This document shows positions 48,901 through 59,132 of a stretch of DNA of 64,000 nt, one piece after another. The notes beneath the pieces are model-generated. The model was not told where the DNA came from. It did no database searches and worked only from the letters and a program-made list of their open reading frames with translations. Within the stretch, counting starts at the first letter, position 1. Each line of letters opens with the position of its first letter. The position numbers were made by a program, and so were the translations under genes. Source of the DNA: an uncultured SAR86 cluster bacterium (GTDB lineage: Bacteria; Pseudomonadota; Gammaproteobacteria; Magnimaribacterales; TMED112); the NCBI GenBank assembly GCA_902526535.1, contig CABZLG010000001.1, positions 43,764 through 107,763 of the forward strand. The letters are read 5' to 3'.

Positions 48901-50373
48901 CTAATGCTTAAAGTGCCTATAACCTGTCATAATCATTGAAATACCGTGTTCATCAGCTGCTGCAATTACCTCGTCATCCTTTACCGAACCACCAGGCTGA
49001 ATAATATGTTTTACCCCTTCACTGGCAGCTATATCAATATTATCCCTGAAGGGAAAAAATGCATCAGAAGCTAAAACACAATTTTGCACATTAAGTTTTT
49101 CTTCCTCAGCTTTCATAAACGCGATTTTGGTACTGATAACTCTACTCATTTGACCAGCGCCAATACCTAAAGTCATTTCATCTTTAGCGATTACAATAGC
49201 ATTGGATTTTACATGCTTAGCAACTTTCATTGCGAATAATAAATCATTAATATCATTATTTTCAGGTTTTACTTTTGTATTTGACTCTAGTTTAATTTTC
49301 TCAAAATTCAGATTGTCACCGGTTTGCTCTAAATAAACTCCTGAATCAAATTTATAGCTCTTGGTAAAATGTTCTAATTTATTGCCTTTTAGTACTCTTA
49401 TGTTCTTCTTGTTTTTTAGAAGATTAATTGATTCTTGATCAAAATCTGGGGCAATAAGCACTTCTACAAATTGATTAGCTATGATGGTAGAGATTACTTT
49501 ACTATCTGCCTTCTGATTTAATGCAATTACTCCACCAAATGCAGAGGTTGGATCTGTCGAAAAAGCTTTTTTATAAGCATTTTCTAAATCCGTATCTGAT
49601 GCTACTCCACACGGATTTGTGTGTTTCACAATACATACTGAAGGCTTATCAAATTCATTTACACAATTCCATGCTGCCATCGCATCTGCCACATTATTGT
49701 AAGAAATTTGTTTTCCTTGAAGTGGGTTTAAAAAGTCGATTGGTGAAGTAGTTTCAATCTTTAATTTAGCTGATTGATGTGGATTTTCACCATATCTTAA
49801 ATTTATTTCTCTAGTATCTTTTAACCAACTTGATATATCTGAGTCATAAAGATTTGTTTTATTAAAAACATGTGATGCTAGCTTCTTTGATTGCACCTCA
49901 CTAATTCCGTTTAGATTTATTTTACTGTAATTTTCCGGGCCTGCTACTGCTACAGTGTATTTAAAGTTCTTTGCGGCAGCTCTCAACATTGCTGGGCCAC
50001 CTATGTCAATTTTTTCTATTATTTCTTCATTAGAGGAACCCTTTTGCACCTCTTCTCTAAAGGGATAAAGATTTACAACAACAAGATCTATTTTCTTAGC
50101 ACCCATTTTTTTTAATTCTTCAAAGTCTTTCTCACCTCTTGCTAAAATCCCGGCATGAATTTTAGGATGTAGAGTTTTAACTCTTCCATCAAATATTTCA
50201 GAAAAACCTGTGTAATCTTCAACCTCAGTTACTCTAATATTATTTTCTTTTAGATATTTTGATGTGCCCCCAGAAGAGATTATTTCTACATTGTTATCAA
50301 CGAGTTTTTCAGCAAGCTCAAGGATTCCATGTTTATCATAAACACTTATAAGAGCTGTTTTAATTTTAATCAC
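48901..50373 (-). CDS. purH: bifunctional AICAR formyltransferase/IMP cyclohydrolase
   Basis: ISVYDKHGILELAEKL, GGPAMLRAAAKN, LRYGENPHQSA, KHTNPCGVA, DAFFPFRDNID. Confidence 0.97.
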   Translation of the reverse strand: MIKIKTALISVYDKHGILELAEKLVDNNVEIISSGGTSKYLKENNIRVTEVEDYTGFSEIFDGRVKTLHPKIHAGILARGEKDFEELKKMGAKKIDLVVVNLYPFREEVQKGSSNEEIIEKIDIGGPAMLRAAAKNFKYTVAVAGPENYSKINLNGISEVQSKKLASHVFNKTNLYDSDISSWLKDTREINLRYGENPHQSAKLKIETTSPIDFLNPLQGKQISYNNVADAMAAWNCVNEFDKPSVCIVKHTNPCGVASDTDLENAYKKAFSTDPTSAFGGVIALNQKADSKVISTIIANQFVEVLIAPDFDQESINLLKNKKNIRVLKGNKLEHFTKSYKFDSGVYLEQTGDNLNFEKIKLESNTKVKPENNDINDLLFAMKVAKHVKSNAIVIAKDEMTLGIGAGQMSRVISTKIAFMKAEEEKLNVQNCVLASDAFFPFRDNIDIAASEGVKHIIQPGGSVKDDEVIAAADEHGISMIMTGYRHFKH

Positions 50374-50624
50374 TACAACAAACCATATTTAGCAAGTTTT
50401 TTTCTTAAAGTACCTCTATTAAGACCCAAAATTTTACTTGCTTCTGATTGATTACCTCTACACTTCTTCATTACCACCTCGAGAAGTGGTGGTTCAATCT
50501 GGCTTAAAGTTAAGTCGTAAAGTTCTATCGGATTTTCACCATCAAGATTTCGGTAGTATCTTTTAATGGCCCTTTTGACTTCACCTCTTAAACTCCTTTT
50601 ATCAGTATTAAACTTGCTAGACAT
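50373..50624 (-). CDS. fis: DNA-binding protein Fis
   Basis: LDGENPIELYDLTLSQIEPPLLEVVMKKCRGNQSEASKILGLNRGTLRKKLAKYGLL; start set to MSSKFNTDKRSLRGE. Confidence 0.93.
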   Translation of the reverse strand: MSSKFNTDKRSLRGEVKRAIKRYYRNLDGENPIELYDLTLSQIEPPLLEVVMKKCRGNQSEASKILGLNRGTLRKKLAKYGLL

Positions 50625-50640
50625 CAAAATGATATAATTT

Positions 50641-50659
50641 CTGTTCTCTATGAGAACAG
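50641..50659. repeat. perfect palindrome CTGTTCTC-TAT-GAGAACAG over the rsmE start codon
   Basis: 8-bp arms, 3-bp spacer, in the fis/rsmE divergent region. Confidence 0.8.
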
Positions 50660-51336
50660 CATCAATATTCCTCAAAAAAAAGATGAATACTGATATTGCT
50701 CATTTTTTAGACAATAGTCAAATACATTATTTAAAAAAAGTAATGAAAATTAAAGATGACGAAAAGTTTTATACGTTCGATGGAAATGGCTTAAGAGGAC
50801 TATGTATACTGACCTCTGACTCAAAGCTAAAAGTTTTAGATATAAATGAAGAAGAGAGAAAATACCATTCTTGTGTAATTATTCCTCTTTTAAAGAAAGC
50901 AAGATTTGAATATGCCCTTCAAAAATGTGTAGAGTTAGGTATAAAAAATATCGTTACTTATATATCTTATAAAGCTCGAGATAAATATGATTTTTCAAAA
51001 GAGCTTACTAGACAATATAGATATAAGGAAATTATAAAATCAGCATTTCTTCAGTCTGAAAACTATTATTTACCTGATATTGAAATGTCAGAATTTCTTT
51101 TTGATATTGATTTTGAGAATTTCAAAAATCCGATTTTCCTGGATCAGAATGTAAGCTTAAATTTAAATGGAGATGAGAGTGTTGATGCAATTGTTGTAGG
51201 GGGTGAATTTGGCTACCATGAAAAAGAAATTGAATTTTTAGAAAAACAAAAAAACATAAGAAGTTTTAGGGTAAGTTCTAATATACTAAGAGTTGAGACT
51301 GCGCCTGTTGTTGCTCTTGCTAAATTAAATTATTAA
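50650..51336 (+). CDS. rsmE: 16S rRNA m3U1498 methyltransferase
   Basis: MRTASIF start, VVGGEFGYHEKEIEFLE, LRVETAPVVALAKL. Confidence 0.92.
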   Translation: MRTASIFLKKKMNTDIAHFLDNSQIHYLKKVMKIKDDEKFYTFDGNGLRGLCILTSDSKLKVLDINEEERKYHSCVIIPLLKKARFEYALQKCVELGIKNIVTYISYKARDKYDFSKELTRQYRYKEIIKSAFLQSENYYLPDIEMSEFLFDIDFENFKNPIFLDQNVSLNLNGDESVDAIVVGGEFGYHEKEIEFLEKQKNIRSFRVSSNILRVETAPVVALAKLNY

Positions 51337-52266
51337 ATGAAAGTAGCCTTTATAATCAACGATTTTGACTCAATGAATCTTGAGAAAGATACATCAGTTT
51401 TTCTCATGAATGAAGCTTTTAAACGAGGCTATGATGTTTTTTCTTTCGGTGTTAATGATGTTACTTACAAATTAAACAATCTTTTTGCGAAATGCGAAAA
51501 AGTAAATTTTCCTGATCCGAGTTTGCTTTCATTCACAAAAGAAAATGCTGATTTACAGGATCTTGATCAATTTGATTATGTAATTAATAGAGTAACCCCA
51601 CCTTTTAATAAAGAATATCTGTATTTAACACAGTTGTTAGACCTTGCAGATATTAAATGCATTAATCCAGCACAAGCTTTAAGAGAAGAAAATGAAAAGC
51701 TTGTCATCTTGAACTTCCCAGAAATCATACCAGTCACAAAAGTTACAAATTCCCTTGATGAAATAAAAGATATGTTTAAAGAAGGATGTAAAAAAATTGT
51801 TATAAAACCACTTGATGGAATGGGTGGTAAATCTATCTTTAGTTTAAGTGAGTTTGACAAAAATATAAATGTGATTTGGGAGACGATTACTCAAAACGGA
51901 AGGAAACATGTAATGCTACAAGAGTATATCGAAGAGGCTAATAAAGGAGATACAAGAATTATTTTTATAAATTATGAAATGCTTGAAAAGAAAGTTGTAA
52001 GAGTCCCATCAAGTGATGACTTTAGAGGAAATTTAGCAGTTGGAGCTAAATATAAAGTTGAAGATACAACAGAGTTTGATAAAAAAATTGCGAAACAAAT
52101 TATTCCCTTTTTAAAAGAGAGAAATATTTACTTTGCTGGTGCGGATTTTCTTGGAGAAAAGCTCTCTGAAATAAATATTACTTCTCCAACATGCTTACAA
52201 GAAATTAATAAAAGTACTGATTTAAATCCTAGCAAGATTTTCTGGGACAATATTGGAAATGAATAA
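51337..52266 (+). CDS. gshB: glutathione synthetase
   Basis: KPLDGMGGKSIF, VMLQEYIEEANKGDTRIIFI, ATP-grasp; INITSPTCLQEIN. Confidence 0.94.
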   Translation: MKVAFIINDFDSMNLEKDTSVFLMNEAFKRGYDVFSFGVNDVTYKLNNLFAKCEKVNFPDPSLLSFTKENADLQDLDQFDYVINRVTPPFNKEYLYLTQLLDLADIKCINPAQALREENEKLVILNFPEIIPVTKVTNSLDEIKDMFKEGCKKIVIKPLDGMGGKSIFSLSEFDKNINVIWETITQNGRKHVMLQEYIEEANKGDTRIIFINYEMLEKKVVRVPSSDDFRGNLAVGAKYKVEDTTEFDKKIAKQIIPFLKERNIYFAGADFLGEKLSEINITSPTCLQEINKSTDLNPSKIFWDNIGNE

Positions 52267-52645
52267 AAATCACAATATGTTTCTTTGTTTTGATTTTGGT
52301 GTAAAGAAAATAGGAATTTGTTTTGGAGAAACAATAGCGGGAAGTTCTACTCCCCTGCCGTTAATTAAAAATAATGATGAGTTGATGAAGAAAATCAAAG
52401 CATATGTTGATGAATGGGATCCAGATGCATTTTTAATTGGATGTCCTTCGAAACCATCTAAAGATTTTTTTAAACAACTTAATATTTTTAAGAAGAATCT
52501 AAGAAATGAATTTAAATTAGATGTATTCCAATGTAATGAAGATTTTACAAGTCAAATAATTTCATCAGAATTTAAAAATAAAGAATATGATTCATTATCA
52601 GCACAAAAAATATTTGAAAGTTGGGTAAACATTAAAAGTGAGTAA
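52253..52645 (+). CDS. ruvX: Holliday junction resolvase-like protein RuvX/YqgF (divergent)
   Basis: CFDFGVKKIGICFGE, FQCNEDFTSQ, DSLSAQKIFESW; downstream of gshB. Confidence 0.85.
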   Translation: MEMNKNHNMFLCFDFGVKKIGICFGETIAGSSTPLPLIKNNDELMKKIKAYVDEWDPDAFLIGCPSKPSKDFFKQLNIFKKNLRNEFKLDVFQCNEDFTSQIISSEFKNKEYDSLSAQKIFESWVNIKSE

Positions 52646-54374
52646 ATCTATTCCAAGAGAATTTATAGATAAATTAATTGAGATGTCGGATATAGTTGGG
52701 ATAATTGGAACTTATGTTGATTTACGTCAATCATCTGGACAATACAGGAGTAAATGTCCTTTTCATGATGGTGACAACATAACCACATTTTCTGTAAGCC
52801 CACAAAAAGGGATATATCATTGCTTTAAGTGCAATGAAGGAGGAAATGTGATAAGTTTCCTCATGAAATACCTATCACTGGATTTTATTGAAGCAGTTGA
52901 AAAACTAGCAGAAATAAATCACATTGAAATTCCAAGAACAGCAATTAAGCAAGGTCCTGATAATAGTAAATTTTTTGAAATAAATAATTTAGTTGCAAAA
53001 GAATACTTCAGTTATCTAAAGAGTGAACCTTTATCAGTAGAGTACCTAAAAAATAGAGGTCTTACTGGTGAGACCGCAAAAGATTTTTTAATTGGTTTTG
53101 CTCCTAAAGTGCAATCGAAATTGATAGAAAAGCTTAGAGAAGAGTTTGATGATGAATTGTTGATAAAAAGCGGTTCTTTTGGCAAGGGAGAAAATGGTTT
53201 ATATCCGTTTTTTAGAAATCGAATAACTTTTCCAATTTTAAATACTAAAGAAAATGTTATTGGGTTTGGCGGTAGGTCGATAGATGAACAAATGCCTAAG
53301 TATCTTAATTCTAAAGAAAGTAATTTTTTTCAAAAGAAACGAGAACTGTATGGCTTCAATAAAGCTAGGCAAGATAAAAAGTTAGATTATTTTCTTGTGA
53401 CAGAGGGCTACATGGATGTAATTATGCTAAATCAAAACGGAATAAATAATGCTGTTGCCTCTTTAGGTACTGCTTTTTCTTTATATCATCTTGAAAATCT
53501 CTTTAAGTTTAAGAACAAGATAATTTTTTGTTTTGACTCAGATGAGGCTGGTCTCAAAGCTGCGTGGAGATCACTCAATCAATGTATTAATAAAATTTAT
53601 GCTGACAGGACAATTAGATTTCTTTTTTTACCAGTTGACGAGGATCCAGATTCTTTTGTATTAAAAAATGGTAAAAAAGAATTTTTAAAAAAAGCTGAAA
53701 ATGCGATGGTGTTGGAAAATTTTGTATTTCAATATTTAAAAAGAGGTAAAAATTTACAATCACCAGAAGATATAAGATTAATTTCATATGAAGTACAAAA
53801 TTTAATAAAGAATATAGAAGCAGATTTATTGAAAGAGACTTTACTAAATAAAATTTGTAAAGAATTGGGGGTAAGTAAAGAAGCTCTAGTTTCTACAAAG
53901 AGAAGCATCCCAAAATTAAATTCTAAAACAGTACAGCAATCCTCTGAGGCTAAGGCTGACAAATCATTTCTATTATTCGTTTATATCTATTCAAATTTTA
54001 AAGATTTAATCGCAGAGAAAGGCGCACTTAATTTTGTGAGTAATTCTGAAGATGATGCATTGGCTTCTTTAAAAAAAGTTATTAATTCAATTTCAAATGG
54101 TAGCAGTCAGCATACTGAGTCAACACTTTACACTGAAGCAGAGATGTTAAATCTTAAATTAAGTGAAGATGATGCATTACAGGAGTTTCAAAGAGTTTCT
54201 GATGATATTCAACTTAAATATGACAAAAATTTCCTCAATGAAATGAAAAAAATGGCAAAAGATAGAAAATTAAGTGTTGAAAGGAAAGAAAATCTGCAAA
54301 AAACTATAAATTTGAGTGATAATATCTCAACTCAGGAAGAGGAGCTGATTAAATTCCTAAATGACTATGGTTGA
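52638..54374 (+). CDS. dnaG: DNA primase
   Basis: GTG start; CPFHDGDNITTFSVSPQKGIYHCFKCNEGGNV zinc finger, VTEGYMDVI toprim. Confidence 0.96.
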   Translation: MSKSIPREFIDKLIEMSDIVGIIGTYVDLRQSSGQYRSKCPFHDGDNITTFSVSPQKGIYHCFKCNEGGNVISFLMKYLSLDFIEAVEKLAEINHIEIPRTAIKQGPDNSKFFEINNLVAKEYFSYLKSEPLSVEYLKNRGLTGETAKDFLIGFAPKVQSKLIEKLREEFDDELLIKSGSFGKGENGLYPFFRNRITFPILNTKENVIGFGGRSIDEQMPKYLNSKESNFFQKKRELYGFNKARQDKKLDYFLVTEGYMDVIMLNQNGINNAVASLGTAFSLYHLENLFKFKNKIIFCFDSDEAGLKAAWRSLNQCINKIYADRTIRFLFLPVDEDPDSFVLKNGKKEFLKKAENAMVLENFVFQYLKRGKNLQSPEDIRLISYEVQNLIKNIEADLLKETLLNKICKELGVSKEALVSTKRSIPKLNSKTVQQSSEAKADKSFLLFVYIYSNFKDLIAEKGALNFVSNSEDDALASLKKVINSISNGSSQHTESTLYTEAEMLNLKLSEDDALQEFQRVSDDIQLKYDKNFLNEMKKMAKDRKLSVERKENLQKTINLSDNISTQEEELIKFLNDYG

Positions 54375-54404
54375 AAATAGTTTATTTAGAGGTATATAAA
54401 ATAA

Positions 54405-56228
54405 ATGTCTGAAAAAATTAATCCAGAAGAAAAAAATGCAGCAAATGATATAGCTCAGTTAATTCAGTTAGGCCGTGATCAAGGTTTTTTAACTCACGCA
54501 GATATAAATGATACTTTGCCTGAGGGATCAACAGACGAAGAAAATTTTCCTGAAATCTTGCAAGCTCTTAAAGATATGGGGATTAAAGTCTTTGAAGAAA
54601 CTCCTGATCAAGATGAATTAATGCTTGGAGAAGATGAAGACACCGATGATCTAGCTGCAGAAGATGCAGTTGCAGCTCTTTCTCAAACCGAAATTGAATC
54701 AGGAAGAACGACTGATCCAGTACGAATGTATATGAGAGAAATGGGGAGTGTAGACCTCTTGACCAAAACAGGGGAAATTGATATTGCCAAAAGAATTGAA
54801 AAAGCTATGAAGGAAGTTCTTTCATTATGCGCTGAGTATCCTCTGTGCATTGAATATATCCTGGATTTTTATGAAAGGATTAAGAAGGAAGAAAAGAAAA
54901 CACAAGATTTGATTTCTGGTTTTATGTTGGATGAACCTGAAGGCGAAATAGTAGAAGAAGAGTTTAATGATCAAAATCAACAAAAGGAGGTGATTGAAGA
55001 TGATGAGAATGAAGAATCTTCAGCAATATCTTTTGAAGAGTGTACAAATGTAATAAAAAAAATAAAAAGAAACCACAACACTTATGTCAAATCGTTAAAT
55101 AATGCCAAACTTGATTCTAAAGCTCAAAAAGCTCTGGACAAACTAAAGGAAGAATTCCAAAAAATTAAGTTCAATTCCAAAGTTTTCGATACTCTGGTTA
55201 TAATTCCGGCTGAGAGAAAAGCACAAGTTGGAGCTTTTGAAAAAGAACTTAAAAAAATGCTTGTTAAAAATGTGGGCCTCCCAAATAAAGAGGCAAGAAC
55301 TTTGATTGAAGAAAATCTTATAAACATTCGGCTTCTGACTAAACTATCCAAAGATAAAAAAATCAAGAAAAAGATTGAAGCTATAAAACCTACATTTATC
55401 AGGATTCAAAAAGACCTTATCAAAATCGATGAAAATAATTTAATGCCTGTAACACAAATTTTGTCGCTTAATAAAAGAATTAACAAAGCTTACAGAGGTT
55501 TGCTAAGAGCCAAAAAAGAAATGATAGAGGCGAATTTAAGATTAGTTATTTCAATAGCAAAAAAATATACAAATAGAGGACTGCAGTTTTTAGATCTTAT
55601 TCAAGAGGGCAATATTGGGCTCATGAAAGCAGTTGATAAGTTTGAATACAGAAGAGGATATAAATTTTCGACTTATGCAACCTGGTGGATAAGACAAGCG
55701 ATAACTAGGTCAATTGCTGACCAAGCAAGAACTATTAGAATTCCTGTCCATATGATAGAAACAATAAATAAATTAAATAGACTCTCTAGGCAAATGATGC
55801 AAGAAATTGGGAGAGAACCTACTCCTGAAGAGATGTCAAAGAGGTTAGATATCCCAGAAGATAAAATGAGAAAGGTAATGAAAATTGCAAAAGAGCCAAT
55901 TTCAATGGAAACACCAATCGGTGATGATGAAGATTCAAATCTTGGTGATTTTCTTGAAGATAGCTCAATCAACTCACCCATAGATGATGCTTCCATTAGA
56001 GGTCTTAAAGACGCTACAGATGAAATACTAGGATCATTAACAGCGAGAGAGGCAAAAGTCCTAAGAATGAGATTCGGTATTGGAATGAATAATGATCATA
56101 CTCTTGAAGAGGTCGGAAAACAATTTGATGTGACCAGAGAGAGAATAAGACAAATTGAAGCTAAAGCACTTAGAAAACTACGCCATCCATCTCGTTCTGA
56201 TGTTTTAAAAAGTTTCTTGCATGAATAA
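54405..56228 (+). CDS. rpoD: RNA polymerase sigma factor RpoD (sigma-70)
   Basis: [106 protein letters not shown]. Confidence 0.98.
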   Translation: MSEKINPEEKNAANDIAQLIQLGRDQGFLTHADINDTLPEGSTDEENFPEILQALKDMGIKVFEETPDQDELMLGEDEDTDDLAAEDAVAALSQTEIESGRTTDPVRMYMREMGSVDLLTKTGEIDIAKRIEKAMKEVLSLCAEYPLCIEYILDFYERIKKEEKKTQDLISGFMLDEPEGEIVEEEFNDQNQQKEVIEDDENEESSAISFEECTNVIKKIKRNHNTYVKSLNNAKLDSKAQKALDKLKEEFQKIKFNSKVFDTLVIIPAERKAQVGAFEKELKKMLVKNVGLPNKEARTLIEENLINIRLLTKLSKDKKIKKKIEAIKPTFIRIQKDLIKIDENNLMPVTQILSLNKRINKAYRGLLRAKKEMIEANLRLVISIAKKYTNRGLQFLDLIQEGNIGLMKAVDKFEYRRGYKFSTYATWWIRQAITRSIADQARTIRIPVHMIETINKLNRLSRQMMQEIGREPTPEEMSKRLDIPEDKMRKVMKIAKEPISMETPIGDDEDSNLGDFLEDSSINSPIDDASIRGLKDATDEILGSLTAREAKVLRMRFGIGMNNDHTLEEVGKQFDVTRERIRQIEAKALRKLRHPSRSDVLKSFLHE

Positions 56229-56275
56229 AACTTTAAGATACTATTAAATCTGGCATTTAACTCTTAAAAAGCATT

Positions 56276-57556
56276 GTGGAATTCATAATTGAGAATTTTT
56301 ATCTAATTATTGCATCGGCATTAATTTTCGGTTTCTTTATGGCCTATGGTATTGGGGCAAATGATGTGGCGAATGCTATGGGTACTTCTGTTGGAAGTAG
56401 GGCTTTAACTCTAACGCAAGCTTTGGTCATAGCAGCTATTTTTGAATTTCTAGGTGCATATTTAGCTGGAGCTGAAGTTACAACAACAATTAAAGAAAAT
56501 ATCGTATCTCCTAGTAATTTTGATGCAAATCCCTCGATATTTGTTTTAGGGATGCTTTCTAGTCTGCTAGCAGCAGGGGCATGGTTATTATTAGCAACTA
56601 TTTTTGGATTACCTGTATCCACAACACATGCAATAATCGGGGCAATAGCAGGTTTTTCAGTATTCTATTTAGGATGGTCATCAGTCAGCTGGGGATATAT
56701 CGGGAGCATTACAATATCATGGCTAATCACTCCTTTACTTGCAGCGTTATTATCCGGACTTCTATACTACAGTGCAAAGAAATTAATTATTAAATCAGAT
56801 ACTCCAATCGAATCAGGAAGAAGATATATACCAATGTATGCTGGTCTTGTTGGTTTCATTATATCTGCTATTACACTTAATAAGAGTCTAAAAAATACTG
56901 ATGTTCCTGAATTAATAACTTCAACCTTTGGCGGATCTGATTTATTAGTAGTAAATGTTTTTGTTTCGTTATCTGTCGCTCTGATTTGCTATGCGATTTC
57001 AAGATTAATTTTATCGCATTATATTTCTACTACACCAAATCCAGATGTTGAAGGAAAGTTTGCTATTTTAATGATTTTTACAGCTTGTTCTATTGCATTT
57101 GCTCACGGTTCAAATGATGTTGCAAATGCTGTAGGCCCAATGGCTGCAGTTATTTCCACGATTGAAAACTTAGGCTCTATCGAAGCTAGTTCTACTGTAC
57201 CAGAATGGGTGCTTTTGACTGGAGCTATTGGTATTGTTTTAGGTATGCTCACATTAGGCTTTAGAGTTATTAGAACAGTCGGTGAGAAAATTACAGAATT
57301 GAAGCCTAGCAAAGGTTTTGCAGCAGAAATGTCTACAGCTATTGTAGTTCTTTTAGGAAGTATTTCTGGAATTCCCCTTTCTACAACCCATACATTAGTG
57401 GGTGCTGTTATAGGGATAGGAATATTTAGTAAAAATGAGGTGAATTATAGATCTGTTTTACAAATCTTAGGTTCGTGGTTTGTTACAATTCCCGGAGGTG
57501 CAATTTTAGCAATAATGTTCTTTGTTATACTCAAAAATCTTTTTGGAGTTGTGTAA
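56276..57556 (+). CDS. pit: PiT-family inorganic phosphate transporter
   Basis: GTG start; GANDVANAMGTSVGSRALT, AFAHGSNDVANAVGP, GIPLSTTHTLVGAV. Confidence 0.94.
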   Translation: MEFIIENFYLIIASALIFGFFMAYGIGANDVANAMGTSVGSRALTLTQALVIAAIFEFLGAYLAGAEVTTTIKENIVSPSNFDANPSIFVLGMLSSLLAAGAWLLLATIFGLPVSTTHAIIGAIAGFSVFYLGWSSVSWGYIGSITISWLITPLLAALLSGLLYYSAKKLIIKSDTPIESGRRYIPMYAGLVGFIISAITLNKSLKNTDVPELITSTFGGSDLLVVNVFVSLSVALICYAISRLILSHYISTTPNPDVEGKFAILMIFTACSIAFAHGSNDVANAVGPMAAVISTIENLGSIEASSTVPEWVLLTGAIGIVLGMLTLGFRVIRTVGEKITELKPSKGFAAEMSTAIVVLLGSISGIPLSTTHTLVGAVIGIGIFSKNEVNYRSVLQILGSWFVTIPGGAILAIMFFVILKNLFGVV

Positions 57557-58044
57557 TGGGTTTCGAATACTGGATAGAACTAGTTAACAAAGTCGTAAAT
57601 ATTATTACAGGACCAGCAGTTATTTTTAGTGTGTGGTTTCTTGTAGCTCAAATAAGAACACAGATTAAAGTGGGGAAAGCTGCTTCTAGACAATCTATTG
57701 CAGAAGCTCATCAAGAGGTAACTCTCGCTGGTCTTGATCCTCTTTTAATGAAAGCCAAAAAAAAATTAATTCAGAAAAAAGAGTTAGATATTGAAGAGGA
57801 AGTTGCTCTAAGAATTCATATGACAGCAATATTGAGGGCAAGAGAAAATCATTTTTATCAACATCAAATGGGAATGCTAGATATTGAAGAGTGGAAAACT
57901 ATGAGAAAAGCATTAGGAACACTTTTTATTGATAATCAGTTAAATTTAGATATTTGGAATAAAAGTAAATCTACTTTTAATCCAGATTTTGTGAAAATAG
58001 TTGATGAAGAAATACAAATGAGAAAAGATACATTTAAAAAATGA
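57556..58044 (+). CDS. membrane-anchored protein of unknown function
   Basis: Start reassigned to MGFEYWIELVNKVVNIITGPAVIFSVWFLVAQ (overlaps pit stop); one TM then charged helical cytoplasmic region. Confidence 0.75.
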   Translation: MGFEYWIELVNKVVNIITGPAVIFSVWFLVAQIRTQIKVGKAASRQSIAEAHQEVTLAGLDPLLMKAKKKLIQKKELDIEEEVALRIHMTAILRARENHFYQHQMGMLDIEEWKTMRKALGTLFIDNQLNLDIWNKSKSTFNPDFVKIVDEEIQMRKDTFKK

Positions 58045-59132
58045 CAAACAAAGAAGAGAATTTAAAGTTTTTATCACAGTCTTTGAAGATGCATCAAAGA
58101 CCTTTCATTATTACCTCTACTTCTGGTGAAGTGCTTTGGCTTAATAATGCGAGTAAATATATATTTTCATTGAAAGATAATGACAAACCAAATCTTTTAT
58201 TCATTGATGAGAAAGATCTTGAGAAAGCGCAATTTGACTCAGAGATAGCTGATTCATTCGATGTATTTATGAAAATAAATCTTAGAAAGAAAGACTTTGT
58301 AATGAGAGTTCTATTGCATGTAATTCCTGTCGATGATCAAAAATATTTCCTTATTGAAATTGTTTCAAATTCAAAAGAAAACCTATTTGCATTAAAGACT
58401 GTCTTGTCTTGTTTGGAACACGACAGAATTGGCATGAATTATCAAAAACAATACAGACTTACAGGCAATAAAGAGCTTACAGGGATAGAGGCTTTAATAA
58501 GATTCTATGATGAAAATAATAAAGTTATTCCGAATGATAAGGTCATACCATTTATTGAGGGAGAAAATGTTTTTTCACTAGTAGTTATATCTTCAATGGA
58601 TATCGTAAAAGAGTATTTCGATGCTAGAAAAGAAAAAGGATTAGAGGATGTCACATTATTCTTTAATGTTTCAGCACATACAATTTTACATAAAGATTTT
58701 CTTACAATATTTAAAGACTTTATACAAAGGCTAGATATTAAACCCGGTGATTTTGGGATAGAGGTTACTGAAACGGCTGAGCTAAACAATCTATCAATAG
58801 CATCATTAAGGCTTTCTAGCATAAAAAATTTAGGAGTATCAATAGCACTTGATGATTTTGGTGCTGGATACTCAGCTTTAAGGTATCTTAAGGATCTGCC
58901 AGTTGATGTTCTAAAATTAGATAAAAGTTTCACATTTGAATTAGAGGAAACTCATAATCAAAGTCTAGTTCAAATAGCAAAATTAATGGCAGATTCACTA
59001 TCTATGGAATTCATTTGTGAAGGACTAGAAGAGGAGTGGCAATTAAAAAGGGCTATAAGCTTGGGATGTGAGATGGGACAAGGTTACTATCTTCATAAGC
59101 CATGTTCATTAGAAGACCTGAATAATGAGTGA
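58041..59132 (+). CDS. PAS-like + EAL domain protein, predicted c-di-GMP phosphodiesterase
   Basis: GIEALIRF, FFNVSAHTIL, GIEVTETAELN, IALDDFGAGYSALRYLKDLPVDVLKLDKSF, CEGLEEEWQ, GQGYYLHKP. Confidence 0.93.
   Translation: MTNKEENLKFLSQSLKMHQRPFIITSTSGEVLWLNNASKYIFSLKDNDKPNLLFIDEKDLEKAQFDSEIADSFDVFMKINLRKKDFVMRVLLHVIPVDDQKYFLIEIVSNSKENLFALKTVLSCLEHDRIGMNYQKQYRLTGNKELTGIEALIRFYDENNKVIPNDKVIPFIEGENVFSLVVISSMDIVKEYFDARKEKGLEDVTLFFNVSAHTILHKDFLTIFKDFIQRLDIKPGDFGIEVTETAELNNLSIASLRLSSIKNLGVSIALDDFGAGYSALRYLKDLPVDVLKLDKSFTFELEETHNQSLVQIAKLMADSLSMEFICEGLEEEWQLKRAISLGCEMGQGYYLHKPCSLEDLNNE

Noticed and set aside
58505-58933. 142-aa minus-strand ORF opposite the EAL gene
   Set aside because: Antisense shadow of a well-supported EAL domain; low-complexity Ser-rich translation
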